The position numbers and the translations under genes are program-made. DNA of 23,017 bases from Rhodobacterales bacterium (GTDB lineage Bacteria; Pseudomonadota; Alphaproteobacteria; Rhodobacterales; Rhodobacteraceae): positions 1-23,017 of the forward strand of contig JAJNPS010000049.1 in assembly GCA_021155205.1 (NCBI GenBank). The letters run 5' to 3'. Of this stretch, positions 1 to 13,913 are shown in pieces. Under the pieces are notes generated by a model, which was given only the letters and a program-made list of their open reading frames with translations, searched no databases and had not been told where the DNA came from. Position 1 is the first letter of the stretch. Each line of letters begins with the position of its first letter.

Positions 1-37
1 CGCCCTACGAGGGTGGTAGGGCGGGGTTCACCCCGCC
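1..37. repeat. Palindromic intergenic repeat downstream of fusA
   Basis: Two overlapping perfect inverted repeats lie just past the fusA stop codon. One pairs CGCCCTAC (1-8) with GTAGGGCG (16-23); the other pairs GGCGGGG (20-26) with CCCCGCC (31-37) around a 4-base loop. They share bases 20-23, so only one can form at a time. No T-run follows in the fusA direction, so it is not a canonical Rho-independent terminator. The GTAGGGCG core resembles the GTAGGGTG core of the repeat between rpoB and rpoC (9543-9593), suggesting a shared intergenic repeat family. The element may continue beyond the left edge of the window. Confidence 0.6.
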
Positions 38-44
38 ACACCGA

Positions 45-2165
<2,121 letters not shown>

Positions 2166-2175
2166 GGTGAACCCC

Positions 2176-2646
2176 TTACCAGCGGTAATGGCTGAACGCT
2201 TTGTTCGCGTCGGCCATCTTGTGGGTGTCTTCGCGCTTTTTCACCGCGGTGCCGCGGTTCTGCACGGCGTCGGCAAGCTCTGCCGCCAGACGCTCTTCCA
2301 TCGTGTGTTCGTTGCGCTTGCGCGCCGCGATGATCAGCCAGCGGATCGCCAGCGCCTCGCGGCGTTCGGTGCGCACTTCGACCGGAACCTGGTAGGTGGC
2401 ACCCCCGACGCGGCGCGAGCGCACTTCGACGGACGGTTTGACGTTTTCCAGCGCCTCGTGGAAGGCCGAGATCGGCTCGCGCTTGAGGCGCGTCTGAACG
2501 CGGTCAAGGGCGCCATAGACGATGCCTTCAGCGACGGACTTTTTGCCATCGAGCATCAGGTTGTTCATGAACTTGGTCAGAACCTTGTCGCCATATTTGG
2601 CGTCCGGCAGGATTTCGCGTTTTTCAGCGGCGTGACGACGTGACAT
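2176..2646 (-). CDS. rpsG: 30S ribosomal protein S7
   Basis: S7 is a primary binder of the 3' major domain of 16S rRNA and sits at the head of the small subunit near the E site. The protein is 156 residues, the normal bacterial length, starting MSRRHAAEKREILPD and ending KAFSHYRW. The recognisable core includes KFMNNLMLDGKK, VGGATYQVPVEV and the basic RWLIIAARKR segment. A GGAG ribosome binding site lies a few bases before the ATG. The gene sits 11 bases after rpsL and 10 bases before fusA, a tight three-gene operon. In E. coli S7 represses its operon through the long rpsL-rpsG spacer. Here that spacer is too short to hold an equivalent site, so any such control would work differently. Confidence 0.98.
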   Translation of the reverse strand: MSRRHAAEKREILPDAKYGDKVLTKFMNNLMLDGKKSVAEGIVYGALDRVQTRLKREPISAFHEALENVKPSVEVRSRRVGGATYQVPVEVRTERREALAIRWLIIAARKRNEHTMEERLAAELADAVQNRGTAVKKREDTHKMADANKAFSHYRW

Positions 2647-2657
2647 GTTCTATCTCC

Positions 2658-3029
2658 TCACTTCGGACGCTTGGCGCCGTATTTCGAACGACGCTGGCGG
2701 CGGTCCTTGACGCCTTGCGTGTCGAGAACGCCGCGGAGGATGTGGTAGCGCACGCCGGGAAGGTCCTTGATACGACCGCCGCGGATCAGAACGACCGAGT
2801 GTTCCTGCAGGTTGTGCTTTTCGCCGGGGATGTAGCAGATGACCTCGAAGCTGTTGGTCAGACGCACCTTGGCGACTTTCCGCATGGCCGAGTTCGGCTT
2901 TTTCGGGGTGGTCGTGTAGACGCGGGTGCAGACGCCCCGTTTCTGCGGGCAAGATTCCAGGTGCTGCGACTTGGACTTGCGAACGTTCGGCTCCCGCGGT
3001 TTGCGGATAAGCTGCTGGATCGTCGGCAT
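2658..3029 (-). CDS. rpsL: 30S ribosomal protein S12
   Basis: S12 sits at the decoding centre of the small subunit and influences translational accuracy. The 123-residue protein has the universal motif TTPKKPNSAMRK, with Lys43, and GGRIKDLPGVRYH, with Lys88. Lys at both positions is the streptomycin-sensitive form. Asp89 is the residue that RimO methylthiolates in other bacteria. GAGGT at 3036-3040 (minus-strand reading) is the ribosome binding site for the ATG. It is the first gene of the rpsL-rpsG-fusA operon and has a roughly 230-base leader and a strong promoter upstream. The separate promoter and the terminator after rpoC show the str block is uncoupled from rpoBC. Confidence 0.98.
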   Translation of the reverse strand: MPTIQQLIRKPREPNVRKSKSQHLESCPQKRGVCTRVYTTTPKKPNSAMRKVAKVRLTNSFEVICYIPGEKHNLQEHSVVLIRGGRIKDLPGVRYHILRGVLDTQGVKDRRQRRSKYGAKRPK

Positions 3030-3260
3030 TCACGTACCTCGGTTTTGCGCGATCTCTCACGCTGTCAATACTCGCACCCGACGCGGGTACACTGCTTCTC
3101 GACGGTGCCTTGCGCGTATCGCAAAACACGAACACCGCTCGCGTCCCCTTGTGCGAGGGACGGCGCGGTGGAATTCCAGAGGATCGGGGCATTTCGGCCC
3201 GGATCATGACCACATCAAGCATTCTGAACCCAAGGCAAAGGACAAGCCGACCCCTTGGAC
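3030..3260 (-). promoter_or_regulatory. Long 5' leader of the rpsL operon with small hairpins
   Basis: If transcription starts about 7 bases after the proposed -10 box, the rpsL mRNA has a leader of about 230 bases with no credible gene. It contains three short perfect inverted repeats: CGTCCC/GGGACG (3142-3147 with 3157-3162), TTGCG/CGCAA (3110-3114 with 3120-3124) and ACCCG/CGGGT (3076-3080 with 3084-3088). None is followed by a T-run, so they do not look like terminators. The leader could host translational feedback, but I recognise no known element. Confidence 0.4.
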
Positions 3261-3267
3261 AAACGGG

Positions 3268-3296
3268 CGTATAGGGGGAGTCGCGGGGGTTGTCAA
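3268..3296 (-). promoter_or_regulatory. Sigma-70-type promoter of rpsL-rpsG-fusA
   Basis: Read on the minus strand, there is a perfect -35 box TTGACA (3291-3296), a 17-base spacer, and a -10 box TATACG (3268-3273). This is the best housekeeping promoter match I found in the window. It lies between the stop codon of the EamA transporter gene (3325) and rpsL, which supports independent strong expression of the str operon. The predicted start is near 3261. Confidence 0.75.
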
Positions 3297-3324
3297 CACG
3301 ACGCCGGCGACCCTGTTGCTGCGG

Positions 3325-4203
3325 TCAGGTGGCCTGCCGTTGCAGGCGCGCCTCGCGCCAGAACGTGTATATGCCGGTCGCCACGACCAGTGCCGCGCCA
3401 ACCAGCGTCAAGGCATCCGGCAGGGTTCCAAAAAGCGCCCAACCAAGGACAATCGCCCACAAAAGGGCGGTGTAGCGAAAGGGGGCCACCACGACGATGT
3501 CCCCAACCCGCATCGAGGCGACGGCTGTGATATAGCCGACCACCAGAAACACGGCGGAAAAGGCGATCAATCCCGCCTCGCGTGTTGCCACAGGTTCCCA
3601 GCCTTCGACCGTCGCCCCGATCACACCAACGACCGTGACCGCCAGCGCCGACCAGATCGACACCGTGACGGACGATACCGCAGGCGAAATGCGGCTGGAC
3701 GCAAGATCGCGCACGACGACGAACCCGACCGAAGCCAGGCCCATCAGCGACCAGACATCAAACCCGTCGGGCCCGGGCCGGATGATCACCAGGACGCCGG
3801 CAAGCCCGATCAGGATCGCGGTCATCCGCCGCCAGCCGATGTGTTTGCCAAAGACAACCGCCGCAGCCAGCGTAACCGCCAGCGGCAGGAACTGCATGAT
3901 CGCCGACAGGTTCGCCAAGGGCATGTGGACCAGCGCCGCCAGGAACAGAAGGCTCGCCGCGACCTCGGCCACCATGCGCAGCGCCACAAGCCAGACATCG
4001 TTGCGCGGCATGGCCCAGGTCAAGAGGCCTGCGCGCCAGCCGATCACGCCCAACGCCACCACAGACAACAAACCGCGCAAGGCGATGACCTGATAAAGGG
4101 GAACCGTCGCAGTTACTGCCTTGACCGCCGTGTCATTGACGACAAAGGCCGCCATCGCGACGCACATGATGATCACGCCGCGCGCATTGTCCGAAAGGGT
4201 CAT
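3325..4203 (-). CDS. DMT-superfamily (EamA/RhaT-type) membrane transporter
   Basis: This is a 292-residue inner-membrane protein with about ten hydrophobic segments arranged as two EamA repeats, roughly residues 8-140 and 150-285. The N-terminal segment carries VVNDTAVKAV, typical of the first helix of these proteins, and the first repeat ends at the usual GLAGVLVIIRPG motif. The family exports or exchanges metabolites such as amino acids, nucleotides and sugars, but the substrate cannot be read from sequence. It starts 9 bases after the stop of the upstream glycosyltransferase gene, so the two are probably co-transcribed. It sits between rpoC and rpsL, a position normally without extra genes. 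No clear terminator follows before the rpsL promoter, so readthrough into the str operon is possible. Confidence 0.88.
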   Translation of the reverse strand: MTLSDNARGVIIMCVAMAAFVVNDTAVKAVTATVPLYQVIALRGLLSVVALGVIGWRAGLLTWAMPRNDVWLVALRMVAEVAASLLFLAALVHMPLANLSAIMQFLPLAVTLAAAVVFGKHIGWRRMTAILIGLAGVLVIIRPGPDGFDVWSLMGLASVGFVVVRDLASSRISPAVSSVTVSIWSALAVTVVGVIGATVEGWEPVATREAGLIAFSAVFLVVGYITAVASMRVGDIVVVAPFRYTALLWAIVLGWALFGTLPDALTLVGAALVVATGIYTFWREARLQRQAT

Positions 4204-4212
4204 GGATGGGTT

Positions 4213-5019
4213 CTATGTCCTGCCTGCCGCCCGCAATGCCGCTTGAAAGGCTTCGGCGTCAATTGCAAAACGCGACTTCAGCACGGGTTTCGCACGCGCG
4301 GCATCCCAGACCTCGCCCTTGCCCTGCCCCTTTGGGCGCGTGTCATTGGTCTCGTGGTGCCCGCGCAGATACATCAGGCTGTCATTCTGGCTGACCGTGG
4401 GCATGAATTCGGCCAGGCGGTGGTGGCCATAGTCCATCAGGCCGGTCGGGCTGTCAGGGGGAAAGTACAGCGTCAGGCCGCAGGACCAATCGGTTGCCGC
4501 CCGTTTTTCATAGATCAGCCCGTCGCCCGTATCGGTCACTTCCAGCCCCTTGGCATAGTTCGAACCGACAAGGCCGTGGCGGGTAAAAAGGCCCTCGAAC
4601 AGCGAAAAGTCCGCGCGGCTGCGTTCGATATAGTCGATGGCAACGGCGTCATCGTCGTCCAGCCGGAACTGCCCCACCACCTTTGCGCCCATGTCGATGT
4701 GGGGCGCCATGGCCGCGAGGCACACGTCGCGGTGGCGTCCCGGGGGCTGGACCGCAATCGCGGCCTGCGGCACGCCTGACACAAGGTGTTGCAGGCGGGT
4801 CAGCCATGGTTCGGGAAAGTCTGTCCCGACCAGTACGACAAACTTGAAATCCGGGTCGGTTTGCGCGCGCAGGCTGGCAAGGCACAGATGCTCGAACCAG
4901 ACAAACCGGCTTGCCAGCCGCCGCGGGTCATACAGCATCGCGCGCCGCGCCTTCAGGTCCGGATGCACGACCTGAAACCCGCCCTCTACCAGCAGCGAAA
5001 ACCTGCACAGGCCAAGCAT
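4213..5019 (-). CDS. Putative rhamnosyl transferase (PF11316-like glycosyltransferase)
   Basis: The product of about 268 residues resembles the putative rhamnosyl transferase family. It opens with MLGLCRFSLLVEGGFQ, has the ALRAQTDPDF-type segment (here SLRAQTDPDFKFVVLVG), and carries a strongly acidic LDDDDA motif near residues 120-125 that would bind metal and nucleotide sugar in a GT-A fold. I chose the ATG at 5019 because family members start close to GLCRFS. A TTG at 5055 has a better ribosome binding site (GGAG six bases upstream) and would add 12 residues, so the start is uncertain. It is followed 9 bases later by the EamA transporter gene. No secretion signal is visible, so it probably works in the cytoplasm on surface glycan or a nucleotide-sugar acceptor; the true donor and acceptor are unknown. 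Confidence 0.8.
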   Translation of the reverse strand: MLGLCRFSLLVEGGFQVVHPDLKARRAMLYDPRRLASRFVWFEHLCLASLRAQTDPDFKFVVLVGTDFPEPWLTRLQHLVSGVPQAAIAVQPPGRHRDVCLAAMAPHIDMGAKVVGQFRLDDDDAVAIDYIERSRADFSLFEGLFTRHGLVGSNYAKGLEVTDTGDGLIYEKRAATDWSCGLTLYFPPDSPTGLMDYGHHRLAEFMPTVSQNDSLMYLRGHHETNDTRPKGQGKGEVWDAARAKPVLKSRFAIDAEAFQAALRAAGRT

Positions 5020-5182
5020 CTGGATGCGGCGAGAGGACGAAACCGATGGCGGCAACAGACGCTCCGAATGCGGTCAGGGCGCAGACAAGGCGCCATTCAT
5101 CACGTCTGTAGCACGCGGGCAGACGGGCAGCCATACAACGCAAACCTCACCACGAAGGGCGACGGAACAGCCGCGTGCAGGC

Positions 5183-5220
5183 AAAAGAATAACCCCCGCC
5201 ACCTGTTCAGGCGGCGGGGG
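5183..5220 (-). terminator. Rho-independent terminator after rpoC
   Basis: On the minus strand a perfect 8-base-pair stem, CCCCCGCC with GGCGGGGG (5213-5220 and 5193-5200), closes a 12-base loop. It is followed at once by TTATTCTTTT (5183-5192). It lies 20 bases after the rpoC stop and is the clear end of the rpoBC transcript. Confidence 0.88.
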
Positions 5221-5239
5221 CCAAGTTCATGCAGTCAGA

Positions 5240-9496
<4,257 letters not shown>

Positions 9497-9542
9497 TTTC
9501 ACACCTTATGAATGGGGGCGGCGGGGGAGGTTTTGGCGGGAA

Positions 9543-9593
9543 GGTGCGCAATGAATGCGCACCCTACGTAGGGTGTGCCTTTGGCGCGCACCC
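9543..9593. repeat. Compound palindromic repeat between rpoB and rpoC
   Basis: Three inverted repeats abut or overlap here. GGTGCGCA (9543-9550) pairs with TGCGCACC (9556-9563) around 5 bases. ACCCTACGTAGGGT (9561-9574) is a perfect 14-base palindrome. GGGTGTGC (9571-9578) pairs, with one G-T wobble, with GCGCACCC (9586-9593). The first two share bases 9561-9563 and the last two share 9571-9574, so alternative folds compete. The GTAGGGTGCGCA-type core is of a kind I associate with Rhodobacterales intergenic repeats. It lies inside the rpoBC transcript, directly after the rpoB stop and before the rpoC ribosome binding site. Confidence 0.7.
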
Positions 9594-9601
9594 AACCTCC
9601 G

Positions 9602-12600
9602 TCACTCCTCCTCCGCATCCAGGAGTTCCATGTTGAGGCCGAGGCCCCGCACTTCCTTGACAAGGACGTTGAACGATTCCGGCACGCCGGCCTCGAAGTT
9701 GTCCTCGCCCTTGACGATCGACTCGTAGACCTTGGTCCGGCCTGCCACGTCGTCCGACTTGACCGTCAGCATTTCCTGCAAGGTGTAGGCGGCGCCGTAA
9801 GCCTCAAGCGCCCAGACCTCCATCTCGCCGAGACGCTGGCCACCGAACTGCGCTTTACCACCGAGCGGTTGCTGGGTGACAAGGCTATAGGGACCCGTCG
9901 AACGCGCGTGCAGCTTGTCGTCCACCAGGTGGTGAAGTTTCAGCATGTACTTCACGCCAACCGTGACCTTGCGGGCGAACTGCTCGCCTGAACGACCGTC
10001 GAAAACGATGGACTGACCCGATGTGTCGAACCCGGCCCGGCGCAGTGCGTCGTTCACGTCCGCCTCTTTCGCCCCGTCAAACACTGGCGACGCAATCGGC
10101 ACGCCCTTGGTCACATTGCCAGCCAGTTCGAGGAAATCCTCCTCGCTCCGTTCTGCAAATTCCGATGCGTAGGTCTCGTCACCATAGGCGTGGCGGACCG
10201 CATCCCGCACCGGGGTCATGTCGCCGGACCGGCGATATTCCTTCAGCGCCTCGTCGATCCGCAGGCCCAGACCGCGTGCGGCCCAGCCCATATGGGTTTC
10301 CAGAATCTGTCCGACGTTCATGCGCGACGGCACGCCCAACGGGTTCAGCACCAGATCGACGGCAGTGCCGTCCGCAAGGAAGGGCATGTCCTCGACCGGC
10401 ACGACCTTGGACACGACGCCCTTGTTGCCGTGACGTCCGGCCATCTTGTCGCCGGGTTGCAGCTTGCGCTTTACCGCGACGAACACCTTGACCATCTTCA
10501 TCACGCCGGGAGGCAGATCGTCGCCGCGACGCACCTTTTCGACCTTGTCGTCGAACCGGTGGTCCAAGGCACGTTTCTGCGCCTCGTACTGGTCGTGCAG
10601 AGCCTCGACGTCCTTGGCATCGGCCTCTTCGGCAAGCGCCAACTGCCACCACTGGCCGCGCGACAGCGCGGCCAGCAGGTCCTCATCGACCTTGGCATTC
10701 GGCTTGACGCCCTTGGGACCCTTGACCGCAACCTTGCCCATCACGAGCTGCTTCAGGCGCGCATAGATGTTGCGCTCCAGGATCGCGAGTTCGTCGTCGC
10801 GGTCGCGCGCCAGACGCTCAACCTCTTCGCGCTCGATCTGCAAAGCGCGCTCGTCCTTGTCGACGCCGTGGCGGTTGAAGACCCGCACCTCGACGATCGT
10901 CCCGAACGCACCGGGCGGCAGACGAAGCGAGGTGTCGCGCACGTCGCTGGCCTTTTCGCCAAAGATCGCGCGCAGCAGTTTTTCTTCGGGCGTCATCGGG
11001 CTTTCACCCTTGGGGGTGATCTTGCCCACGAGAATGTCGCCCGGCTGCACTTCGGCCCCGATATAGACGATGCCTGCCTCGTCGAGGTTGCGCAGGGCTT
11101 CCTCGCCGACGTTCGGAATGTCGCGGGTGATTTCCTCTGGCCCCAGTTTCGTATCGCGCGCCGCCACTTCGTATTCCTCGATATGGATCGAGGTGAACAC
11201 GTCGTCTTTCAGGATGCGTTCCGAGATCAGGATCGAGTCCTCGTAGTTGTAGCCGTTCCACGGCATGAAGGCGACAACCACGTTCCGGCCGAGGGCCAGC
11301 TCGCCCAGATCGGTACAGGGACCGTCAGCGACCACTTCGCCGCGCTTGACCACGTCACCCACCTTTACCAGCGGGCGCTGATTGATGCAGGACGACTGGT
11401 TCGACCGCTTGAACTTGCGCAGGCGGTAGATGTCGACGCCGGGTTCGCCGGGGTCGAGCATCTCGGTCGCGCGCACAACGATACGGGTGGCATCGACCTG
11501 GTCGATGACCCCTGCCCGGCGCGCCATGATGGCGGCGCCGGAATCGCGGGCGACAACCGCCTCGATCCCGGTGCCGACAAACGGGGCATCCGACTGCAGC
11601 AAAGGCACCGCCTGGCGCTGCATGTTCGACCCCATCAGCGCGCGGTTGGCGTCGTCGTTTTCCAGGAACGGGATCAAGGATGCCGCGACCGAAACCAGCT
11701 GTTTCGGGCTGACGTCGATCAGGTCGATCGCGTCTGGCGGGTTCAGCATGAATTCGCCCGACTTCCGGCTGGAAATCAGATCATCCGTGAAGCGGCCTTC
11801 GGCATCCTGCGCCGCGTTGGCCTGGGCGACAGTGTGGCGCATTTCCTCGGTCGCCGACATGTAGACGACCTCGTCGGTCACCTTGTTGTCGATCACCTTG
11901 CGATAGGGCGTCTCGATGAAGCCGTACTTGTTCACGCGGGCAAACGTGGCGAGGCTGTTGATCAGGCCGATGTTCTGGCCTTCGGGCGTCTCGATCGGGC
12001 ACATCCGGCCATAGTGGGTCGGGTGGACGTCGCGGACCTCAAAGCCCGCGCGTTCCCGCGTCAGACCGCCCGGCCCCAGCGCCGACAGACGACGCTTGTG
12101 GGTGACTTCGGACAAGGGGTTGGTCTGGTCCATGAACTGCGAAAGCTGGCTGGAACCAAAGAATTCCCGCACCGCCGCCGCCGCCGGTTTCGCGTTGATC
12201 AGATCCTGCGGCATGATCGTGTCGATTTCCACCGAGGACATGCGTTCCTTGATCGCGCGCTCCATCCGCAGAAGGCCGACGCGATACTGGTTTTCCATCA
12301 GTTCGCCGACCGACCGGACCCGGCGGTTGCCGAGGTGGTCGATGTCGTCGATCTCGCCCTTGCCATCGCGCAGTTCGGTCAGCGCCTTGATGCAGGCCAC
12401 GATGTCATCGCGGTCAAGCGTGCGCTGGCTGTCGGGCTTGCCAAGGTCCAGACGCATGTTCATCTTGACGCGGCCAACGGCCGAAAGGTCGTAGCGCTCG
12501 CTGTCGAAGAACAGCGTGTCGAACAACTGGCTCGCGGCCTCCACCGTCGGCGGCTCGCCGGGGCGCATCACGCGGTAGATATCCATCAGCGCGGTTTCCC

Positions 12601-13735
12601 GGCCCATGTTCTTGTCCACCGCCATGGTGTTGCGCATGTAGGGGCCGACCGTGACGTTGTCGATGTCGAGGACCGGAATCTCGGTCACGCCGTTGTCCAG
12701 GAGCGCCTTGAGGCTGCCACCCTTGACGCCACCGTCGCGATCCAGATCCCAGGTCAGCTCGTCCCCGGCCTCGGCCCAGATTTCGCCGGTCTGCTCGTTG
12801 ATGATGTCCTTGGACACATAACGCCCGAGGATATAGTCGAACGGCACCAGAAGCTCGGTCACGGCACCGGACTCGCGCCATTGCTTGACCATCCGCGGCG
12901 TGGCCTTTTCGCCTGCCTTCAAGATGACTTCGCCGGTGGCCGCATCGACCAGATCATAGGTCGGCCGCGTACCCGACACACGGCTCGGAAAGAACTTTGT
13001 GATCCAGCCCTTGTTCTTGACGTGCCTGAACATGACGGTTTCGTAATAGGCATCCATGATGCCTTCCTGGCCCATGCCGAGGGCATAGAGCAGCGTCGTC
13101 ACCGGCAGCTTGCGGCGACGGTCGATGCGGGCGAACACGATGTCCTTGGCGTCGAATTCGAAATCCAGCCACGAGCCGCGATAGGGAATGATCCGGCAGG
13201 CGAAAAGCAGCTTTCCGCTGGAATGCGTCTTGCCCTTGTCGTGGTCGAAGAACACGCCGGGGCTGCGGTGCATCTGGCTGACGATCACCCGTTCGGTGCC
13301 GTTCACGATGAACGTGCCGTTATGCGTCATCAGGGGCATGTCGCCCATGTAGACGTCCTGTTCCTTGATGTCCTTGACCGACCGGGCGCCGGTGGTTTCA
13401 TCGACATCGAACACGATCAGACGCAGCGTCACCTTCAGGGGTGCCGCATAGGTCATGTCGCGCGACTGGCATTCATCCACGTCGTATTTCGGCTTTTCCA
13501 GTTCGTACTTCACGAATTCCAGGATCGCTGTCTCGTTGAAGTCCTTGATCGGGAACACCGACTGGAACGTGCCCTGGATGCCTTCGCCATCGGCGGGCTT
13601 GGGACCCTCACCGGATTGCAGGAACAGGTCATAGGACGATTTCTGAACCTCGATGAGGTTCGGCATGTCCAGGACTTCACGGATTTTGCCGAAATACCGG
13701 CGGATGCGTTTCTGGCCAACATAGGCTTGCGTCAT
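9602..13735 (-). CDS. rpoB: DNA-directed RNA polymerase beta subunit
   Basis: Beta is the second large catalytic subunit of RNA polymerase and the rifampicin target. The product is 1377 residues, near the family norm. The rifampicin region (about residues 525-550) reads GSSQLSQFMDQTNPLSEVTHKRRLSALG, and the residues equivalent to E. coli D516, H526 and S531 are all of the sensitive type. Further conserved blocks include PIETPEGQNIGLINSLATF, GYNYEDSILISERI, GDKMAGRHGNKGVVS and LKLHHLVDDKLHARSTGPYSLVTQQPLGGKAQFGGQR. I chose the ATG at 13735, giving MTQAYVGQKR, because AAGGAAG precedes it; a TTG at 13741 is also in frame. Unusually, the gene directly upstream is a glycosyltransferase rather than rplL. 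No convincing promoter was found in the 178-base gap. Confidence 0.98.
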   Translation of the reverse strand: MTQAYVGQKRIRRYFGKIREVLDMPNLIEVQKSSYDLFLQSGEGPKPADGEGIQGTFQSVFPIKDFNETAILEFVKYELEKPKYDVDECQSRDMTYAAPLKVTLRLIVFDVDETTGARSVKDIKEQDVYMGDMPLMTHNGTFIVNGTERVIVSQMHRSPGVFFDHDKGKTHSSGKLLFACRIIPYRGSWLDFEFDAKDIVFARIDRRRKLPVTTLLYALGMGQEGIMDAYYETVMFRHVKNKGWITKFFPSRVSGTRPTYDLVDAATGEVILKAGEKATPRMVKQWRESGAVTELLVPFDYILGRYVSKDIINEQTGEIWAEAGDELTWDLDRDGGVKGGSLKALLDNGVTEIPVLDIDNVTVGPYMRNTMAVDKNMGRETALMDIYRVMRPGEPPTVEAASQLFDTLFFDSERYDLSAVGRVKMNMRLDLGKPDSQRTLDRDDIVACIKALTELRDGKGEIDDIDHLGNRRVRSVGELMENQYRVGLLRMERAIKERMSSVEIDTIMPQDLINAKPAAAAVREFFGSSQLSQFMDQTNPLSEVTHKRRLSALGPGGLTRERAGFEVRDVHPTHYGRMCPIETPEGQNIGLINSLATFARVNKYGFIETPYRKVIDNKVTDEVVYMSATEEMRHTVAQANAAQDAEGRFTDDLISSRKSGEFMLNPPDAIDLIDVSPKQLVSVAASLIPFLENDDANRALMGSNMQRQAVPLLQSDAPFVGTGIEAVVARDSGAAIMARRAGVIDQVDATRIVVRATEMLDPGEPGVDIYRLRKFKRSNQSSCINQRPLVKVGDVVKRGEVVADGPCTDLGELALGRNVVVAFMPWNGYNYEDSILISERILKDDVFTSIHIEEYEVAARDTKLGPEEITRDIPNVGEEALRNLDEAGIVYIGAEVQPGDILVGKITPKGESPMTPEEKLLRAIFGEKASDVRDTSLRLPPGAFGTIVEVRVFNRHGVDKDERALQIEREEVERLARDRDDELAILERNIYARLKQLVMGKVAVKGPKGVKPNAKVDEDLLAALSRGQWWQLALAEEADAKDVEALHDQYEAQKRALDHRFDDKVEKVRRGDDLPPGVMKMVKVFVAVKRKLQPGDKMAGRHGNKGVVSKVVPVEDMPFLADGTAVDLVLNPLGVPSRMNVGQILETHMGWAARGLGLRIDEALKEYRRSGDMTPVRDAVRHAYGDETYASEFAERSEEDFLELAGNVTKGVPIASPVFDGAKEADVNDALRRAGFDTSGQSIVFDGRSGEQFARKVTVGVKYMLKLHHLVDDKLHARSTGPYSLVTQQPLGGKAQFGGQRLGEMEVWALEAYGAAYTLQEMLTVKSDDVAGRTKVYESIVKGEDNFEAGVPESFNVLVKEVRGLGLNMELLDAEEE

Positions 13736-13821
13736 GATCAAGCTTCCTTACCTTGCAGCAAGCGTAGACGACGGGGAACCGCTGTCGCTCGCATTTGTCG
13801 CCACGTCAAAGCTCTATACCA

Positions 13822-13842
13822 AACCGTCTTCCCATGACGGTT
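13822..13842 (-). other. Hairpin in the rpoB leader
   Basis: AACCGTC and GACGGTT form a perfect 7-base-pair stem around a 7-base loop, between the GT4 glycosyltransferase stop (13914) and the rpoB start (13735). Only TT followed by GG comes after it on the minus strand, so it is a weak terminator at best. It could be an attenuator, a processing site or chance. TATAGA, resembling a -10 box, begins 6 bases downstream of the hairpin, but no good -35 box goes with it. Confidence 0.35.
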
Positions 13843-13913
13843 ACCCGAGCTGATCGACTGGGCTTTCAAAACACAAACATCCGTTGTGCTTGGAAAGCGC
13901 AGTTCTCCGTCTG

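Noticed and set aside
2760..2905. Possible streptomycin-resistance changes in rpsL
   Set aside because: Lys43 and Lys88 are both present.
2926..4779. A 617-codon plus-strand frame over rpsL, the EamA gene and the rhamnosyl-transferase-like gene
   Set aside because: It crosses three well-supported genes on the other strand and is extremely rich in Arg, His, Asp and Gln. Not a real gene.
12100..12185. Possible rifampicin-resistance changes in rpoB
   Set aside because: The residues equivalent to D516, H526 and S531 are the usual sensitive ones.
10190..13837. A 1215-codon open frame on the plus strand opposite rpoB
   Set aside because: It lies wholly across rpoB and its leader, is rich in His, Asp, Val and Gly as expected for the complement of a GC-biased gene, and has no family match. 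It is a shadow of rpoB.
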